7,305 bases of DNA from Oscillospiraceae bacterium (lineage in GTDB: Bacteria; Bacillota_A; Clostridia; Oscillospirales; Oscillospiraceae), in assembly GCA_015068175.1 (NCBI GenBank), contig SVLA01000103.1:1-7305 (forward strand), given 5' to 3'. Position 1 is the stretch's first letter, and the number at the start of each line of letters is the position of its first letter. This document shows positions 1 to 5,862 of the stretch, piece after piece. A program made the position numbers and the translations under genes. A model generated the notes under the pieces. The model saw only the letters and a program-made list of their open reading frames with translations, was not told the DNA's origin and searched no databases.

Positions 1-263
1 GCATCATTCGCCGTGGAGCCGAAGTACGTCATGACGCAGTCCATCACTATGGTCAGAATGATGCTGTGTATATACGCGAAAGCTATTATGCTGATTCCCC
101 AGATGATATAGCCCACACTCATGAACGCCTTGCGCTTCCCTACCTTATCGGAGACAGCACCCATGATGATAGTCGTGAGAGCCGCAGTGACGGCACTCGC
201 CATCACCATCGCGGATATGTCCGCTGTGGGCGGCAGGAGATCCGCTCCATCTAAACCGACTGC
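1..263 (-). CDS. MFS transporter, partial at both ends
   Basis: Read leftward from 263, the frame is open and encodes transporter-like sequence. It runs through GADLLPPTADIS, a hydrophobic helix, the loop GAVSDKVGKRK, two more hydrophobic stretches and then MDCVMTYFGSTANDA at the window edge. The G-x-x-x-D-x-x-G-K-R-K loop is the conserved MFS signature between TM2 and TM3, so this is the N-terminal half of a major facilitator, probably a sugar or metabolite importer of the inner membrane. The frame is closed by a TAG at 264-266, and no good start precedes the TM2-like segment. The first ATG codons (207-209, 201-203) lie inside the protein and have no Shine-Dalgarno sequence. TM1 and the true start are therefore missing. 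The 3' end continues beyond position 1. MFS membership is fairly secure; the substrate is unknown. Confidence 0.7.
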
Positions 264-393
264 CTACCACGCTCCGCTGAAGGACCAGCTTCGGACCTTG
301 CTGGATGCCATGGGATTCATGTTTCTGCCCGCTTTGGCGGTGCTGGGGATCCTGGCGGCGGCCTTTCTCATCGTTTATTTCCTGCTGGGCTGA
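256..393 (+). CDS. 3' end of an unrecognised membrane protein, 5' part missing
   Basis: The plus frame reads KPTAYHAPLKDQLRTLLDAM, followed by a hydrophobic segment ending FLIVYFLLG and a TGA stop. It has a short amphipathic stretch and then one C-terminal transmembrane helix of about 20 residues. The same frame is formally open back to an ATG at 121, but upstream of about 255 it is only the antisense of the MFS gene, and its composition there is unlike a protein. No ribosome binding site sits before the internal ATG at 310. I therefore read this as the tail of a gene whose beginning is not here. It ends 27 bp before the HIT gene on the same strand, so the two were probably co-transcribed. 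The family is not recognised. Confidence 0.4.
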   Translation, partial: PTAYHAPLKDQLRTLLDAMGFMFLPALAVLGILAAAFLIVYFLLG

Positions 394-420
394 GCAATCT
401 AAATTATGGAGGATACAATC

Positions 421-840
421 ATGATCGATCCCAACTGCGGTTACTGCGTCGGCGGTGAACCATTGGCCAAATTCGGCATCAAGGTCTGCGATCTGTCTGT
501 GAGTCAGTTGATCCTTTTTAAGGAACAGAGCCATCCCGGCCGTGTGATCGTGGCCTACAAAGACCACGTCAGCGAGCTGGTGGACATCTCCGACGATGAA
601 CGCAATGCCTTCTTCTCCGATGTTGCCCGGGCCGCCAAGGCCATCCACGCCGCATTCCACCCGGACAAAGTCAATTACGGCGCTTACGGCGACGGCGGCA
701 GCCATCTCCATTTCCACCTGGTGCCCAAATACCAGGGCGAGTTCGAGTGGGGCGTGCCCTTCGCCATGAACCCCGGTAAGACCTACCTGACCGAGGAAGA
801 ATATGCGGCAATGATCCAGAAGATCCGGTCGCATCTGTAA
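421..840 (+). CDS. HIT family protein (histidine triad nucleotide-binding hydrolase/transferase)
   Basis: A 139-residue cytoplasmic protein with the histidine-triad active site H95-L-H97-F-H99-L-V-P near its C-terminal half. HIT proteins cleave or transfer nucleoside monophosphates at the alpha-phosphate of dinucleotides, nucleoside phosphoramidates or adenylylated substrates, with the middle His as nucleophile. The segment PGRVIVAYKDHVSELVDISDDE (40-61) matches the usual HIT beta-strand and 'H-x-x-x-l-x-d-l' region. Cys6 and Cys9 form a CxxC pair at the N-terminus, as in the zinc-binding subset of the family. The ATG at 421 is preferred: GGAGG at 408-412 lies 8 nt upstream, whereas the in-frame ATG at 406 overlaps that ribosome site. 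A bidirectional terminator follows immediately. The physiological substrate cannot be told from the sequence. Confidence 0.92.
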   Translation: MIDPNCGYCVGGEPLAKFGIKVCDLSVSQLILFKEQSHPGRVIVAYKDHVSELVDISDDERNAFFSDVARAAKAIHAAFHPDKVNYGAYGDGGSHLHFHLVPKYQGEFEWGVPFAMNPGKTYLTEEEYAAMIQKIRSHL

Positions 841-848
841 AAAATAGA

Positions 849-877
849 CCCCCGACCGTTCGGTCGGGGGAACTTTT
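849..877. terminator. Bidirectional rho-independent terminator
   Basis: A perfect 10-bp stem, CCCCCGACCG (849-858) paired with CGGTCGGGGG (861-870), closes on a very tight turn; as a 9-bp stem it has a GTTC loop. It is followed by TTTTT on the plus strand (874-878) and flanked by an A-run on the other side (841-844, continuous with the stop codon), which gives a T-run on the minus strand. It sits exactly between the convergent HIT gene (stop at 840) and the esterase (stop at 882), so it can serve both. Confidence 0.92.
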
Positions 878-881
878 TACT

Positions 882-1736
882 TTAGAAACCGGGGAGATCC
901 AGGCCCATTTCCTTCAAATACTTCACCATTTTGCTGTTATTCTTATCCACGAATTCCAGGGGTCCGAAGATCCGGTGGAGCCAGGAGACACTCAGATCGT
1001 GCCATTGGGCAAAATCCCGGTTCAAATATCTGGTGGAACCGTCGGCAGTCACCTCATTGGCCAGCGCATAGCCATGGGGCCCGTGACCGAAAATATGGAT
1101 CTCATAAGGCAACCCCAACCGGGCATACTGCCCCGCAATGGGCAGAGCGCCCATGCCGGTGAGGATGTCCTCTGCCGTGGCCATCAAAAAGGCCGGGGGC
1201 GCATCCTTGGTGATCTGGGGGACCAGGTCGAATCTTTTGGCATCCTCGTCGGTGGGATTGGCCTTGCCGGTGAGGAATTTCAGCATAAAATCCGCACCGG
1301 GAATATTGGGCGCCGATGCCGCCGGGTAACCCAAAATCATGGCATTGGGCTTATTTTCTCCCATCAATCCGGTGGAAAGCGCCAGATGACCGCCGGCGGA
1401 AAAACCGCAGATGGCGATCATCTCCGGGTCGATGCCCCACACATCCGCATTCTCCCGGATGTATCCGATGGACCAGGAGGCTTCCTCCAGGGGCGCAAAT
1501 CCCGACGCATCATGACTGCAGGAATAGCGCAGAACGAAGGCGTGGAACCCCCGGGCCGCGTAGGCCATGGCCACCGGCTCCCCCTCCGCTTTGCTGCAGT
1601 ATACATAGCCGCCGCCGGGACAAACAAGGACCGCGGGCCGTTTGGCGCACTGGCCCAGGGTCAGGTCGGTGTCCAGAATATAGCCTTCCAAAGTCGCCTT
1701 GGGATGGTTGGGAATGTTCATTTGAAAATGACGCAT
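882..1736 (-). CDS. Alpha/beta hydrolase, acetylesterase-like (BD-FAE/CE10-type)
   Basis: A 284-residue soluble serine hydrolase without a signal peptide, so probably cytoplasmic. Landmarks in order: oxyanion-hole loop CPGGGY (39-44), nucleophile elbow GFSAGG with Ser113, catalytic Asp190 in AEDILTG, and His221 in FGHGPHGYALA. Both the spacing and the 'HIFxHGPHG' motif match acetyl-xylan-esterase/feruloyl-esterase-like bacterial hydrolases, which remove acyl groups from sugars or other small esters. About 27 extra residues follow the last core segment (AQWHDLSVSWLHRIF). The start at 1736 is chosen because GGAGG lies 7 nt upstream; the longer ATG at 1760 would place that site inside the coding region. 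It lies 63 bp downstream of the HAD gene, separated by a hairpin, and is probably the last gene of the GH3-HAD operon. A substrate in acetylated sugars is inference only. Confidence 0.88.
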   Translation of the reverse strand: MRHFQMNIPNHPKATLEGYILDTDLTLGQCAKRPAVLVCPGGGYVYCSKAEGEPVAMAYAARGFHAFVLRYSCSHDASGFAPLEEASWSIGYIRENADVWGIDPEMIAICGFSAGGHLALSTGLMGENKPNAMILGYPAASAPNIPGADFMLKFLTGKANPTDEDAKRFDLVPQITKDAPPAFLMATAEDILTGMGALPIAGQYARLGLPYEIHIFGHGPHGYALANEVTADGSTRYLNRDFAQWHDLSVSWLHRIFGPLEFVDKNNSKMVKYLKEMGLDLPGF

Positions 1737-1762
1737 AGTATTTCCTCCAAATATAAGCAAAA

Positions 1763-1797
1763 AGGCAGCCGCAAAACTTACGGCTGCCTGTTTTTGT
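1763..1797 (-). terminator. Terminator/attenuator hairpin between HAD and esterase genes
   Basis: A 9-bp perfect stem, AGGCAGCCG (1763-1771) with CGGCTGCCT (1781-1789), has a 9-nt loop. On the minus strand it is followed by TTTTT (plus A-run 1759-1763), then reaches the ribosome site of the esterase within about 10 nt. On the plus strand a T-run (1791-1795) also follows, but no plus-strand gene needs it. The short T-tract suggests only partial termination, leaving some read-through into the esterase. Confidence 0.7.
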
Positions 1798-1799
1798 TA

Positions 1800-2648
1800 T
1801 CAACCGCCCAGATTTTCCAGAAACTCCTGCTTTTTCTGACGGCCATAGGCAGCATAGTCGCCGCTTTGAAGCTTTCCGAAGGCAACCGCAACAGCCTCGT
1901 CCCAGCTTTCCTTCTCGTGGTTTACCAGAATGGGATAGTAGTGGACACCGTTTTTCTCCGCCGCGTCGCAATCGCCGGGGGCATCACCGATCATGACCAC
2001 ATTCTTGGGGTCATAACCGAACCGGAGCATCTGGCGGATGCAGGCCGCCTTGGAACCCACGTCCTGGGCAAGGACGATATCCGTGTGAGCCAGCAAACCG
2101 AATTTGCCCCACTCCTCCTCCACCGCATCCCGGTTTGCAGAGGAAACCATTGCAACATCCGCAAAGGCATGGGCCGCGGCCAGACCCTCGTATGCGCCGG
2201 TATAGGGAACCTTCAGGCTTTCATCCAGGGCCACAATGGCGGCATTTACCGCTTTGGACCAGGACAGCGCCTTCAGCAAAATGGCCCTTGTCTCCCCTTC
2301 CGCCGTTTCTGCTGCCTTGGCAATAGCATCGTTGCTCAGCGCAGGCGCCGTCTCGGCCCAATGCTGTAATGCTTCGATACCGGCGATGGGGGTATATTTT
2401 TCGTGGATCTCCCCCAGAGCCATAGCCAGGCCCTTAAAGCGGTTGATGCCACGGGTCATGGAAAACAGATTGATCTCGTTCCACCGCTTCAGGATCTCAG
2501 CGGACCATGCTTCCAGGCCCCATTCGGCCACCATGCAGGGACCGAAACAGTGAAAATGCTTGCAGTTCATGGTGTCCATAACGCAACCGTCGGAGTCTAT
2601 GCAGACAAGATAATCGTGCTTCCGCTCAAAATGATCAAAGATGGACAT
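1800..2648 (-). CDS. HAD superfamily hydrolase (phosphatase)
   Basis: A 282-residue cytoplasmic protein with all four HAD motifs. Motif I is D18-S-D20-G-C-V-M-D-T (nucleophile Asp18, acid/base Asp20). Motif II is the Ser in VSSAN (169-170), motif III is Lys200 in GSK, and motif IV is MIGDAPGD with Asp222 and Asp226, the Mg2+ ligands. A long helical insertion (about 28-145) between motifs I and II is a C1-type cap as in phosphoglycolate phosphatase/beta-phosphoglucomutase relatives, though larger than usual. The expected reaction is hydrolysis of a small phosphomonoester, likely a phosphosugar or similar. The ATG at 2648 has GAGGAGG just upstream (2654-2660). The gene begins 12 bp after the GH3 stop, so the two are translationally close and surely co-transcribed. 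The substrate is unknown; an amino-sugar phosphate would fit the neighbour but is inference. Confidence 0.88.
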   Translation of the reverse strand: MSIFDHFERKHDYLVCIDSDGCVMDTMNCKHFHCFGPCMVAEWGLEAWSAEILKRWNEINLFSMTRGINRFKGLAMALGEIHEKYTPIAGIEALQHWAETAPALSNDAIAKAAETAEGETRAILLKALSWSKAVNAAIVALDESLKVPYTGAYEGLAAAHAFADVAMVSSANRDAVEEEWGKFGLLAHTDIVLAQDVGSKAACIRQMLRFGYDPKNVVMIGDAPGDCDAAEKNGVHYYPILVNHEKESWDEAVAVAFGKLQSGDYAAYGRQKKQEFLENLGG

Positions 2649-2660
2649 GGGGCCCTCCTC

Positions 2661-4436
2661 TTACATGTGGGTATCGAACATACCGCAGTAGGAATCGATG
2701 GGGTCCACGCCCTTGAATGCCTCGGGACCGGTCACCAGAGCCTCCGCAAGGGCATCCATGGTGTCATCGTTGCTGTCATAGGCGTTGATATAGGTCCGCA
2801 GCATGGGGCAATCTGCCAGCATGGTGGGTTTGTTGACGGAGATACCAACCACAGGCAGCTCATGGACATACCAGGGGATCTCACCGCCGCCTTTGCTCAG
2901 ACCAAAAACGGGATGACCGTTGGCCACGTTGAACAGCGTAATGACCAGATCCTGCTCCGCCACGAAGTCGCTGATGGCGTGCTTACCGGCGAAATAAAGA
3001 TTCAGATTAAAGGGCTTGCCGGCCTTCACATCCGCCAGGATCTTATCCAGGGGGCTGACATAGATATGGGCATCAAAACCCTTTTCGATCAGCCGGTCGC
3101 GGAGCTTCTCAGCGGGAGTCTTCTGGGGACCCTTGCCGCCCATGGCCATGGCGGCCAGCGCAGCCATGGGGCCGTCGGGACCCTTTACCTGGACGATCAT
3201 GATCCGCTTGGTCTTGTTGGGATCCAGAGGCAGCACGCCTTCGTCCTTATATTTTACCAGGGTCAGGGCATCCTTGGAAATGGCGGGCGCCACAGCCTTG
3301 AACTCGGGATTATACAGTGCGGCCGCCATTTCCTCATCGGAAACGGTCAGCTCCTCCACGGCCTTCTTGTGCATGCCCTTGGCAGCCTTCAGACCCAGGA
3401 TGCGGGTCAGGGCCTCCACCATCCGCTCCTCGGAGATGATGCCGCCGGTGTAGGCGTTGAGCATGGTGTTAAAGTCTTCCTGAGGATCGTTGAAGAACAG
3501 GAACATATCACAGCCGGCATTGATGGCGGCGGGCAGCATATCGGCCCGCTTCATGCGGTTGGTCATGCCCACCATATGGGAAGCATCGGTGACCACCATG
3601 CCGTTGAAACCCAGCTCGTCCCGGAGCAGACCGGTCATGATCTCTTTGCACAATGTGGCGGGCATAATGGTATCGGCGGAGATATTCTCATCGATCTCAG
3701 CCATAAAGTTTGGCATGAGGATATGGCCGCCCATGATGGCATCCAGGCCGTTGTCGATAAGGGTCTTGTAAACATGGCCGTAGGAAGCCATCCAATCGTC
3801 GTGGCTGAAGTAGTTGACGTTATTGGAAATATGGGCATCCCGGTAGTCCTGGCCGTTGCCGGGGAAATGCTTGGCGCAGCAGAATACACCGTCGGTCTCG
3901 TGGAGGCCGTCCATATAGGCTTTGCCCATATCGGCTACCAGCTTGGGGTCATTGCCGTAGGAACGGAAGAGGACTTCTTCGCACTCCCAATTGTAAGTAA
4001 TGTCCACAACGGGGGCAAAAGCCATATTACAGCCGGTACCCTTGATCTGCACACCGGAGATCCGGCCCATGGCCTGGGCATACGCGGTCTTGCCCGTAGC
4101 GCCGATCTTGACCTGGCTGGAAACAAAGGTGCCGTCGGGGCAGACGCCGTTGCCACCCTGCTCCGGATTGCAGGCAATGAACACGGGGATCTTTGCATAC
4201 TTCTGCAGGATCCGGTTCTGCTCCAGGACCTTACTGCCGGGCATGGCGTTGTAACGGCAGCCGCCCAGATGATATTTCTCCATCAGTTCTCGGAGATAGT
4301 TCTTATCCTGAGAAGCAGTGAGCTGCCAGAAGAGCTGACCCACCTTCTCCTCCGCAGACATATTGGCGATGGTATTTTCCACCCAGGCGATGTCCTCATC
4401 GGACAGATTATAAGGTATTGCACGAAGATTAACCAT
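2661..4436 (-). CDS. Glycoside hydrolase family 3, NagZ-like (beta-N-acetylglucosaminidase type)
   Basis: A 591-residue two-domain GH3 enzyme with no signal peptide, hence probably intracellular. The N-terminal TIM-barrel domain (about 15-350) contains KVGQLF (31-36), EQGG (92-95), K189-H190-F-P-G, the D200-A-H202 dyad and nucleophile Asp284 in VVTDASHM. The Asp-x-His dyad is the mark of NagZ-type GH3 members, which use it as the acid/base and remove terminal beta-linked N-acetylglucosamine; GH3 beta-glucosidases lack it. The motif departs from the usual KHFPGHG-x4-D-S-H: His is Asn194 and Ser is Ala201. The C-terminal domain (about 385-570) is the Rossmann-like second GH3 domain, as in Bacillus two-domain NagZ enzymes. 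An AGGA-rich stretch lies about 12 nt upstream of the ATG. It is the first gene of the minus operon. GH3 assignment is certain; the exact substrate is not. Confidence 0.93.
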   Translation of the reverse strand: MVNLRAIPYNLSDEDIAWVENTIANMSAEEKVGQLFWQLTASQDKNYLRELMEKYHLGGCRYNAMPGSKVLEQNRILQKYAKIPVFIACNPEQGGNGVCPDGTFVSSQVKIGATGKTAYAQAMGRISGVQIKGTGCNMAFAPVVDITYNWECEEVLFRSYGNDPKLVADMGKAYMDGLHETDGVFCCAKHFPGNGQDYRDAHISNNVNYFSHDDWMASYGHVYKTLIDNGLDAIMGGHILMPNFMAEIDENISADTIMPATLCKEIMTGLLRDELGFNGMVVTDASHMVGMTNRMKRADMLPAAINAGCDMFLFFNDPQEDFNTMLNAYTGGIISEERMVEALTRILGLKAAKGMHKKAVEELTVSDEEMAAALYNPEFKAVAPAISKDALTLVKYKDEGVLPLDPNKTKRIMIVQVKGPDGPMAALAAMAMGGKGPQKTPAEKLRDRLIEKGFDAHIYVSPLDKILADVKAGKPFNLNLYFAGKHAISDFVAEQDLVITLFNVANGHPVFGLSKGGGEIPWYVHELPVVGISVNKPTMLADCPMLRTYINAYDSNDDTMDALAEALVTGPEAFKGVDPIDSYCGMFDTHM

Positions 4437-4465
4437 GATGATCAGTTTCCTTTCCTTTTTCTTTT

Positions 4466-4494
4466 ATTATAACAGACGCGATGCCTTTTTTCAA
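4466..4494 (-). promoter_or_regulatory. Sigma-A promoter for the GH3-HAD(-esterase) operon
   Basis: On the minus strand TTGAAA (plus 4489-4494) and TATAAT (plus 4466-4471) are separated by exactly 17 bp. Transcription would start near 4459, giving a leader of about 20 nt containing the purine-rich ribosome site of the GH3 gene. Confidence 0.85.
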
Positions 4495-4512
4495 CCGGAA
4501 TTATTCCTTGAA
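4490..4512. promoter_or_regulatory. Candidate operator: dyad overlapping the minus-strand -35 box
   Basis: A perfect 11-bp palindrome GGAATTATTCC (4497-4507) is flanked by TTCAA on the left (4490-4494) and its complement TTGAA on the right (4508-4512), with two extra bases (CC) in the left arm. It overlaps the -35 box of the GH3 promoter and lies about 25 bp upstream of the divergent plus-strand -35. Position and symmetry suggest a repressor site, but no regulator gene is in the window and chance symmetry is possible. Confidence 0.25.
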
Positions 4513-4537
4513 CGGCGGTGGGGATATTTTCAAAAAG

Positions 4538-4568
4538 TTTACATTTTCCCGTTCCGATGGGTTATAAT
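4538..4568 (+). promoter_or_regulatory. Sigma-A promoter for the YqkD-like hydrolase
   Basis: TTTACA (4538-4543) and TATAAT (4563-4568) are spaced 19 bp apart (18 if the -35 is read as TTACAT). The -10 is consensus and the spacing a little long, so strength may be moderate. Start of transcription would be near 4575. It is back to back with the GH3 promoter. Confidence 0.7.
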
Positions 4569-4597
4569 GAAATAGAATAAAGGTAGGAGCGTACATC

Positions 4598-5578
4598 ATG
4601 GGCATCTTGATTTTCCTCCTGGCGTTGGGGATCTGCATCCTGGTTTTTGCCTGCTACAGCTATCGCATAACCTTTTTCTCCCCGAAAAAGCGCACAGAGG
4701 ACCTATACCACGTCCCCGAAGGGGAACAGTATGAAAAATACGGCCAGCGAATGGTGGAGATCAGCCTCATTATGGATGATGCGGCCTGCCAGTGGGTCCG
4801 GACCACCGCTCATGACGGCACTGCCCTCCATGGCCGTCTGTACGAATTCTATCCCGATGCGCCCATTTTCCTGGCCTTCCACGGCTACCGCAGTATGGCT
4901 CTGCGGGATTGCGCCGGGGCATTTGCGCTATCCCAGAAATTGGGCTTTAACATTTTGGCGCCGGATCACCGGGCCCATGGCAAAAGCGGCGGCAGCGCCA
5001 TTACGTTCGGCATCCGGGAGCGCCACGACTGCCTGGATTGGATCCGCTTTCTGTGCCGGCGCTACGGAACCGATCGTCCCATTATCCTCTCCGGCATCTC
5101 CATGGGCGCCGCCACGGTGCTGATGGCATCGGAGCTGGATCTGCCGGAAAATGTGATCTGCATCATGGCGGATTGCCCCTATGACTCCCCTGCCGGCATC
5201 ATCTCCAAGGTGGCCGGGGATATGCACTATCCCGTGGCGCTGTCCAGGCCCGTGATCGCCCTGGGTGCAAAACTGTTCGGCGGTCTGGATCTGAATGAAT
5301 CCACAGCTTCCGAGGCGGTTCGTAAGGCCCGGATCCCCATTCTTCTGATCCACGGGGAGGATGACCGATTTGTCCCCTGCCAAATGAGCCGACATATCGC
5401 TGAGCAATGCGCTTCCCCCGTGCGGCTCCGGACTTTTCCCGATGCCGGCCACGGTCTGTGCTATATCATGTACCCCCGTCAGTATGAAAAAGTCTGCGTC
5501 GAATTTCTGTGGGAGCAGCCAGCTCTGCGCCCCCACCTGGAGCGGTCGGAATTTGCCACTACGGTCCACAATGCATAA
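4598..5578 (+). CDS. Membrane-anchored alpha/beta hydrolase, YqkD-like
   Basis: A 326-residue serine hydrolase with one N-terminal transmembrane helix (about 2-22) followed by basic residues (R23, K30, K31, R32). No basic residue precedes the helix, so the positive-inside rule predicts the catalytic domain faces the cytoplasm. Landmarks: HGY oxyanion loop (95-97), DHRAHGKSGG (123-132), nucleophile elbow G-I-S168-M-G, IMADCPYDS (189-197), catalytic Asp256 in HGEDDRFVP and His285 in AGHG. These match Bacillus YqkD and related hydrolases, whose physiological substrate is not known to me. The ATG at 4598 has AGGAG at 4585-4589, 8 nt upstream. About 18 residues extend beyond the last core helix. 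A small ORF follows 41 bp downstream on the same strand with no T-run between, so co-transcription is likely. Confidence 0.88.
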   Translation: MGILIFLLALGICILVFACYSYRITFFSPKKRTEDLYHVPEGEQYEKYGQRMVEISLIMDDAACQWVRTTAHDGTALHGRLYEFYPDAPIFLAFHGYRSMALRDCAGAFALSQKLGFNILAPDHRAHGKSGGSAITFGIRERHDCLDWIRFLCRRYGTDRPIILSGISMGAATVLMASELDLPENVICIMADCPYDSPAGIISKVAGDMHYPVALSRPVIALGAKLFGGLDLNESTASEAVRKARIPILLIHGEDDRFVPCQMSRHIAEQCASPVRLRTFPDAGHGLCYIMYPRQYEKVCVEFLWEQPALRPHLERSEFATTVHNA

Positions 5579-5580
5579 GA

Positions 5581-5616
5581 TGATCCCTCCCGGCAATACT
5601 GATCCGGGAGGGATCA
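5581..5616 (+). promoter_or_regulatory. 13-bp RNA hairpin containing the RBS of the small ORF
   Basis: TGATCCCTCCCGG (5581-5593) pairs perfectly with CCGGGAGGGATCA (5604-5616) around a 10-nt loop. The 3' arm contains GGGAGGG (5606-5612), ideally spaced 7 nt before the ATG at 5620. No T-run follows on either strand, so it is not an ordinary intrinsic terminator. It may hide the ribosome site or protect the 3' end of the upstream hydrolase message. Confidence 0.6.
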
Positions 5617-5619
5617 CAG

Positions 5620-5775
5620 ATGAAAAAGAAAGAGCCCCGGGATCTGCGGTTGGATCCGTCGCAGCGCCTCTGTCCGAATTTTGACGAATGCAGTATTGCG
5701 CTTCACTCCGTTGCGGACCCCAATGAGATGGGGATGCGGGTCGTGGATAACTGCGCAGAGGAGCATATTATGTAA
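5620..5775 (+). CDS. Small hypothetical protein, 51 residues
   Basis: The ORF starts MKKKEPRDLRLDPSQ and ends DNCAEEHIM before TAA at 5773-5775. It contains three cysteines (C18, C24, C45), with C-P-N-F-D-E-C (18-24) suggesting a possible metal or thiol role. It is hydrophilic, with no signal peptide or membrane segment. Support for translation comes from the strong GGGAGGG ribosome site 7 nt upstream, G/C-rich third codon positions like the neighbouring genes, and its fit in an otherwise empty gap between the YqkD-like hydrolase and the next promoter. The ribosome site sits within a stable hairpin. I do not recognise a family. An untranslated spacer that happens to be open is the alternative. 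Confidence 0.6.
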   Translation: MKKKEPRDLRLDPSQRLCPNFDECSIALHSVADPNEMGMRVVDNCAEEHIM

Positions 5776-5801
5776 TATATGCGACAAATTGAAATGCTTC
5801 A

Positions 5802-5830
5802 TTGACTTTTCTTGTGCAAAATGATATACT
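5802..5830 (+). promoter_or_regulatory. Strong extended -10 sigma-A promoter
   Basis: TTGACT (5802-5807) and TATACT (5825-5830) are 17 bp apart, and TGA at 5822-5824 supplies the TGn extended -10 element. Transcription would begin near 5837. It serves the cytidylate-kinase-like gene; the ribosome site GGAGG (5851-5855) follows 7 nt before its ATG. Confidence 0.88.
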
Positions 5831-5862
5831 GAAGGTACAAAATCAGAAAAGGAGGCATTACC

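Noticed and set aside
406..420. Earlier ATG (406) as the start of the HIT protein
   Set aside because: The ATG at 406 overlaps the GGAGG that is ideally placed for the ATG at 421. Nothing upstream of 406 looks like a ribosome site.
145..834. A 229-codon minus-strand ORF over the HIT gene
   Set aside because: It is antisense to the HIT protein and crosses the 255-266 junction. No motif supports it, while the plus strand carries an intact histidine triad.
975..2369. A 464-codon plus-strand ORF
   Set aside because: It spans the antisense of the esterase, the intergenic hairpin and the HAD gene. The true genes are on the other strand with good ribosome sites and motifs.
2403..4472. A 689-codon plus-strand ORF
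   Set aside because: It lies antisense to the GH3 and HAD genes, is rich in His, Gly and Gln in the way antisense frames of GC-rich genes are, and has no ribosome site or recognisable domain. The minus-strand genes carry complete catalytic motifs.
5581..5616. The 13-bp hairpin as an intrinsic terminator of the YqkD-like gene
   Set aside because: There is no T-run on either side, and the 3' arm holds the ribosome site of the next ORF, so a regulatory or protective role fits better.
4928..5617. A 229-codon minus-strand ORF
   Set aside because: It is the antisense of the YqkD-like hydrolase, whose full catalytic triad is on the plus strand.
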